From Haloplanus natans DSM 17983 (GTDB taxonomy: Archaea; Halobacteriota; Halobacteria; Halobacteriales; Haloferacaceae): a stretch of DNA of 64,000 bases. Shown here in pieces: positions 60,671 to 64,000 of the stretch. Location of the stretch: positions 1,658,938-1,722,937 of the forward strand of contig NZ_KE386573.1 of assembly GCF_000427685.1 (NCBI RefSeq), in the 5' to 3' direction. The stretch's first letter is position 1; each line of letters begins with the position of its first letter. The notes under the pieces are model-generated. The model saw only the letters and a program-made list of their open reading frames with translations. It did not search any database and was not told the DNA's origin. Position numbers and translations under genes: made by a program.

Positions 60671-63004
60671 ATGTCTCCCATCGGCACTCGCGTCAGGGAC
60701 GGCCTCGAACGGGCGGGCAGGAAGAGCGCCCGCGACCCCAAGCCGGTCGTCGCCGTCGTCCTCCTCCTGGTGCTCGTCTCGGGTGGCATCGCCGCCACCT
60801 CGCTCCAGATGAGCATGGGGATGACCCTCTACATCGACGACGACTCCGAGACGGCCGAGGAGTGGGCCGCCCTGAAAGACGACTTCGAGACCGGTAACAA
60901 CGTGTTCATCGTCGTCAAATCCGACCAGCTCTACGATCCCGAGACGATCCGGGCGATCGACCGGCTGGACCGGGGATACACCGGACTCGACGAGACGACG
61001 CGCGTGATCAGCCTCGCGGACATCGTGCGCGCCGGAGCGGACGGCGAGATTCCGGCGACCGAGACGGGCGTGCGCCGGGCGCTCGACCGCGCGACGGCCC
61101 GGAACCCCGAGATGGCGACGCTCCGCTCGCAGGTCGTCCCCGAATCGGGGACGACGATCATCCTCGCCGACTACGGCGAGGTGGGGACCTTCGACCGCGG
61201 GCGGCTCCTCCCACAGCGCGGCGCCGACATCGTCTACGGGCAGATTCGGGAGGAGACCGACCAGGCCGCCCTCCCGCCGGGGCTGTCGGTCACCGTCACC
61301 GGTCAGCCCGTCTTCGAGAACGCCGCCTTCGGGCTCATGTTACCGGAGATGATCACGCTGTTCGCGGGCGCGTTCGCGCTCATCTTCGGCGTCGTCTACC
61401 TCGTCATGCGCTCGAAAGTGGAGCGGGGCTGGCACGTCTTTCTGCCGCTCGGGACGGCCATGACCGCCCTGATCTACATGATGGGGGCGATGGGCGTCTT
61501 GGGCTACAACTTCAACGCGATCATGCTGGGCGTGATGCCCATCGCACTGGGGCTGGGCATCGACTACGGCCTCCAGACCCAGACGCGCTACCTCGAAGAG
61601 CGGTCGAACGGGCGATCACCCGTCGACGCCGCGGGGTTGGCGACCCGGACCACGGGCCGGGCGCTCCTCATCGCGATGGGGACGACCGTCGTGGGCCTCG
61701 GCTCCTTGCTCGTCTCCGAAGTCCCGCCGGTTCAGCAGTTCGGCGTCACGAGCGCCGTGAGCGTCTTCGCTAGCATGGTGCTCGCTGTGACGCTGCTGCC
61801 CGCGCTCCTGGTCCGGTTCGACGCCGGCACCGCCGACGTTGGTGACGACGACGACGATTACGACCGCCTCGAAGCCGCGATGGGGGCGCTGACCCGGCGG
61901 CTGACCGCCGGGAAGCCGCTGCTCACGATCTTTCTGGCCGTCCTGCTGGTCTCCGGGGGTGCCTACGCCTACCCGCAGGTCGAGCCCCGCCAGCAGATGA
62001 TGGACTTCTGGCCCCAGAATCTCGACGCCAAGGAGGATCTGGAGCGCCTAGAAGACACCGTCGAGGGGTCGAAAGTGATCTACGTCGTCGTCGAGACGGA
62101 CCGGGCGTACACCCCCGAGACGTTCCGGGAGGTGTCGACGTACCAGCGGCTCATGCTGGAACATTCGAACGTGAACGCGGTGGTGAGCCCGGTGTCGACG
62201 GTGCGGGCGGCGAACGGGGGACGACTCCCCGAGACGCAGTCACAACTCGACGCCGCGCTTCGGGCGGCGAGCGAGGACGGGCCGATAGCGGTCCGTGATC
62301 CGTCGGCCACTCCGAACAAACTCCTCCTGACGTTCTACGTCGACGACGTGGAAGGCGAACCGGTGCGGACGCTGATCGACGAGTTCGAGGGCAACGCCGA
62401 CTACACCCTGACGACCGCCGAGGACGTGCAGGTGACGGGCAAGCCCGTGCTCAACCGGAACGTCATCGAGAACGTCACCGCCGGGTTGACGCCGATGACT
62501 CTACTGAGCTTCGCGCTTGGCTTCGCCTTCCTGGCTCTTGCCTTCCGCTCGGTGAAGATTTCGGCGGTACTGATCGCCGCCGTCGCCGGAAGTGCGGCAC
62601 TGTTGGTCACGGGGGCGATGTATCTGGTCGGCATCCCGTGGAACCCCCTGACGATCACGATGTCGTCTCTGACGCTCGGCATCGGTATCGACTACGGGGT
62701 CCACGTCTTCGAGCGGTTCGAGTACGAGGTGGCCGAGCGCGGCCGGACTCGGATCGACGCCGCGACGACGGCGGTGGCGAAGCTCTCCCGGCCGGTGATC
62801 GGGTCGAGTTTCACCACCATCTTCGGATTCGGCGTCCTCACCGTCTCGCAGTTCCCGGTGCTCGCGAACTTCGGGCTGACCACCGTCTTCGCCATCGCGC
62901 TGTCGCTGATCGCCGCCTTCGGCATCCTGCCGGCGGCGCTGGTGACGGTGCGGCTGATCGAACGCCACGATTCGACCCCGGCCGCCGAGCCGGCGGGGAG
63001 CTAA
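60671..63004 (+). CDS. RND family transporter (MMPL/HAE3-like)
   Basis: 777-residue exporter with two RND halves. Each has a first helix, a large extracytoplasmic domain and five to six further helices: VVAVVLLLVLVSGGIAATSL, then after the first domain LGIDYGLQTQTRYLEER; second half SLTLGIGIDYGVHVFERFEYE. The conserved Asp residues in the GIDYG helices carry protons. Sterol-sensing-like helices surround them. The substrate is unknown; lipid or hydrophobic compounds are usual for this branch. It directly follows the exported repeat protein. Confidence 0.93.
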   Translation: MSPIGTRVRDGLERAGRKSARDPKPVVAVVLLLVLVSGGIAATSLQMSMGMTLYIDDDSETAEEWAALKDDFETGNNVFIVVKSDQLYDPETIRAIDRLDRGYTGLDETTRVISLADIVRAGADGEIPATETGVRRALDRATARNPEMATLRSQVVPESGTTIILADYGEVGTFDRGRLLPQRGADIVYGQIREETDQAALPPGLSVTVTGQPVFENAAFGLMLPEMITLFAGAFALIFGVVYLVMRSKVERGWHVFLPLGTAMTALIYMMGAMGVLGYNFNAIMLGVMPIALGLGIDYGLQTQTRYLEERSNGRSPVDAAGLATRTTGRALLIAMGTTVVGLGSLLVSEVPPVQQFGVTSAVSVFASMVLAVTLLPALLVRFDAGTADVGDDDDDYDRLEAAMGALTRRLTAGKPLLTIFLAVLLVSGGAYAYPQVEPRQQMMDFWPQNLDAKEDLERLEDTVEGSKVIYVVVETDRAYTPETFREVSTYQRLMLEHSNVNAVVSPVSTVRAANGGRLPETQSQLDAALRAASEDGPIAVRDPSATPNKLLLTFYVDDVEGEPVRTLIDEFEGNADYTLTTAEDVQVTGKPVLNRNVIENVTAGLTPMTLLSFALGFAFLALAFRSVKISAVLIAAVAGSAALLVTGAMYLVGIPWNPLTITMSSLTLGIGIDYGVHVFERFEYEVAERGRTRIDAATTAVAKLSRPVIGSSFTTIFGFGVLTVSQFPVLANFGLTTVFAIALSLIAAFGILPAALVTVRLIERHDSTPAAEPAGS

Positions 63005-63006
63005 TC

Positions 63007-63816
63007 ATGTACGACACCATCCTGATCCCGACCGACGGCAGCGACGCCGCGACGACCGCCGCCCGCTACGGGCTGACCCTGGCCGAGCGCTTCGACGCGA
63101 CGGTGCACGTCCTCTCGGTCGTCGATCCGGACCGCTTCGTGACCGACAGCGTGGGCGACGTGGACGACCTGATTCGTCGCCAGCACGAGCGCTTCGAACG
63201 ACGGGCACGGGACGCGGTCGACCGGGTCGCCGGGGCGAGTGCCGTCCCCGTCGAGACCCACGTCGTCGAGGGGCGGCCGGTGACGGTCCTCGCGGCCGCC
63301 ATCGACGACTACGACGCCGACCTCGTGGCGATGGGGACCCACGGTCGCTCCGGCGTCGACCGCTACCTGCTTGGGAGCCTCGCCGAGCGAACCCTCCGCA
63401 CCGCACACGTCCCCGTCCTCGCCGTGCGCGAGGACGACGCTCACGGGGCGGCGCCGACTATCGCGACCGTCCTGCTCGCCACCGACGGGAGCGAAGGGAC
63501 GGAGCGCGCGGCCGACCACGCCGTCACCGTCGCGGCGGCGACCGGGGCACACCTCCACGCTCTGACCGTCGGTGACGACGACGGGCCGGCGGAACGCGTC
63601 GTGGCCCGCGCCCGCGAGGCCGGCGTCGACGCCACCGCCGCGGTCCGTTCCGGCCGCCCCCACGAAACCATCCTGGGGTACGCCAGGAATCACGGCGCCG
63701 ACCTCGTGGTCGTCGGGACTCACGGCCGCTCCGGCGTCGAACGGGTCCTCCTCGGGAGCGTCGCCGAACGCGTCCTCCGGACGGCGACGCGGCCGGTCCT
63801 CGTGGTCGGGCCTTAA
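63007..63816 (+). CDS. UspA family protein, two tandem domains
   Basis: 269 residues with two universal stress protein domains. Domain 1: TILIPTDGSDAATTAARYGL and VAMGTHGRSGVDRYLLGSLAERTL (the GxxGRSG ATP-binding loop). Domain 2: VLLATDGSEGTERAADHAV and VVVGTHGRSGVERVLLGSVAERVL. It starts 2 bp after the transporter stop, so it probably belongs to the same operon. Its stop shares TTAA with the convergent TOBE gene. Confidence 0.93.
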   Translation: MYDTILIPTDGSDAATTAARYGLTLAERFDATVHVLSVVDPDRFVTDSVGDVDDLIRRQHERFERRARDAVDRVAGASAVPVETHVVEGRPVTVLAAAIDDYDADLVAMGTHGRSGVDRYLLGSLAERTLRTAHVPVLAVREDDAHGAAPTIATVLLATDGSEGTERAADHAVTVAAATGAHLHALTVGDDDGPAERVVARAREAGVDATAAVRSGRPHETILGYARNHGADLVVVGTHGRSGVERVLLGSVAERVLRTATRPVLVVGP

Positions 63817-64000
63817 TTCGGGACGCCGCGGGTGGCGGTGGCCTTGAACGAGGCGACCACGGGCGTCCCACGGTGGAGGTTCAGTTTCTCGACGCTCGCC
63901 GTGGTGACGAGCGCCGACAGTTCCACGTCCCCACCCACGTCGACGGTGACGAGGGCGACGGACTCGCCTGCGTCGATGCCGAGGACCGTCCCTTCGAGTC
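63813..64000 (-). CDS. TOBE (Mop-like) molybdate-binding protein, C-terminal part
   Basis: Only the last 62 codons are in the window. They read LEGTVLGIDAGESVALVTVD, then VELSALVTTASVEKLNLHRG and TPVVASFKATATRGVPN before the TAA. This is the molybdate/tungstate-binding TOBE domain as in ModE regulators and Mop proteins. The upstream part, and so whether it is a regulator, lies beyond the edge. It is convergent with the UspA gene. Confidence 0.8.
   Translation of the reverse strand, partial: LEGTVLGIDAGESVALVTVDVGGDVELSALVTTASVEKLNLHRGTPVVASFKATATRGVPN

Noticed and set aside
1..64000. tRNA or rRNA genes
   Set aside because: I looked through the intergenic gaps for tRNA-like T-loop (GGTTCGAATCC-type) and acceptor pairings and saw none; a dedicated search could still find something I missed.

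Overview
This window looks like chromosome from a haloarchaeon (class Halobacteria). The DNA is GC-rich. The proteins are acidic (Asp/Glu-rich). Most upstream regions fit leaderless archaeal promoters, with a TATA-like box about 22-30 nt before the start codon. Several small families known mainly from haloarchaea occur here (DUF5786-like, CGCGG-type, acidic membrane proteins). A Haloferacales relative such as Haloplanus is a guess only. I see no rRNA, tRNA or CRISPR array.

Layout. 1-0.5 kb: 3' part of an IS6-type transposase. 0.6-5 kb: inositol monophosphatase-like enzyme, SDR dehydrogenase, a BKACE/DUF849 enzyme, an argininosuccinate-lyase-like paralogue and a ribbon-helix-helix protein. 5-9.5 kb: a compact cluster with a multi-pass His-rich membrane protein, a CGCGG-motif peptide (probable RiPP precursor), its radical SAM/SPASM enzyme, a protein resembling only the glutamyl-tRNA reductase dimerisation domain, an uncharacterised protein, an SRPBCC protein and a DUF2249 protein. 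Five starts in this cluster lie 38-39 nt from a perfect 12-bp palindrome CGAAC-N2-GTTCG, so this looks like one regulon. 9.6-15.4 kb: Trm112-like protein, a membrane protein, proC-proB-proA and cysS. 15.4-28.7 kb: Yellow/MRJP-like protein, lipoprotein, thioredoxin reductase, ZIP transporter, ADP-forming acetyl-CoA synthetase coupled to a phosphotransacetylase-like protein, M24 peptidase, CBS/ParB-like and DHH proteins. 28.7-39.2 kb: an eleven-gene complex I operon on the minus strand (nuoA-B-CD-H-I-J1-J2-K-L-M-N) without nuoEFG. 39.3-48.2 kb: purine genes (purE, purK, a purN-purH fusion, purB), a hybrid sensor kinase, a lower-GC island with a frameshifted cytoplasmic subtilase and a small downstream protein, and glutaredoxin. 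48.3-64 kb: housekeeping and accessory genes including a PAPS-reductase-family protein, a Dph6-like enzyme, a pilin-like protein, a nucleotidyltransferase, a HerA-like ATPase, an M42 peptidase, ribosomal protein uL11, a LarA-like protein, old yellow enzyme, an exported repeat protein with an RND transporter, UspA and the end of a molybdate-binding TOBE protein.

Two signals cut across the gene map. First, an 82-bp near-palindromic intergenic element occurs five times at exactly the same length, plus one probable decayed copy. Two copies flank a single small gene. Second, the CGAAC-N2-GTTCG palindromes tie the RiPP/radical SAM cluster to the membrane protein and the DUF2249/SRPBCC pair. The half-sites resemble the cis element proposed for haloarchaeal denitrification control, so I infer an oxygen- or nitrogen-oxide-responsive regulon. 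These two signals and the broken subtilase locus are the best candidates for something new here.
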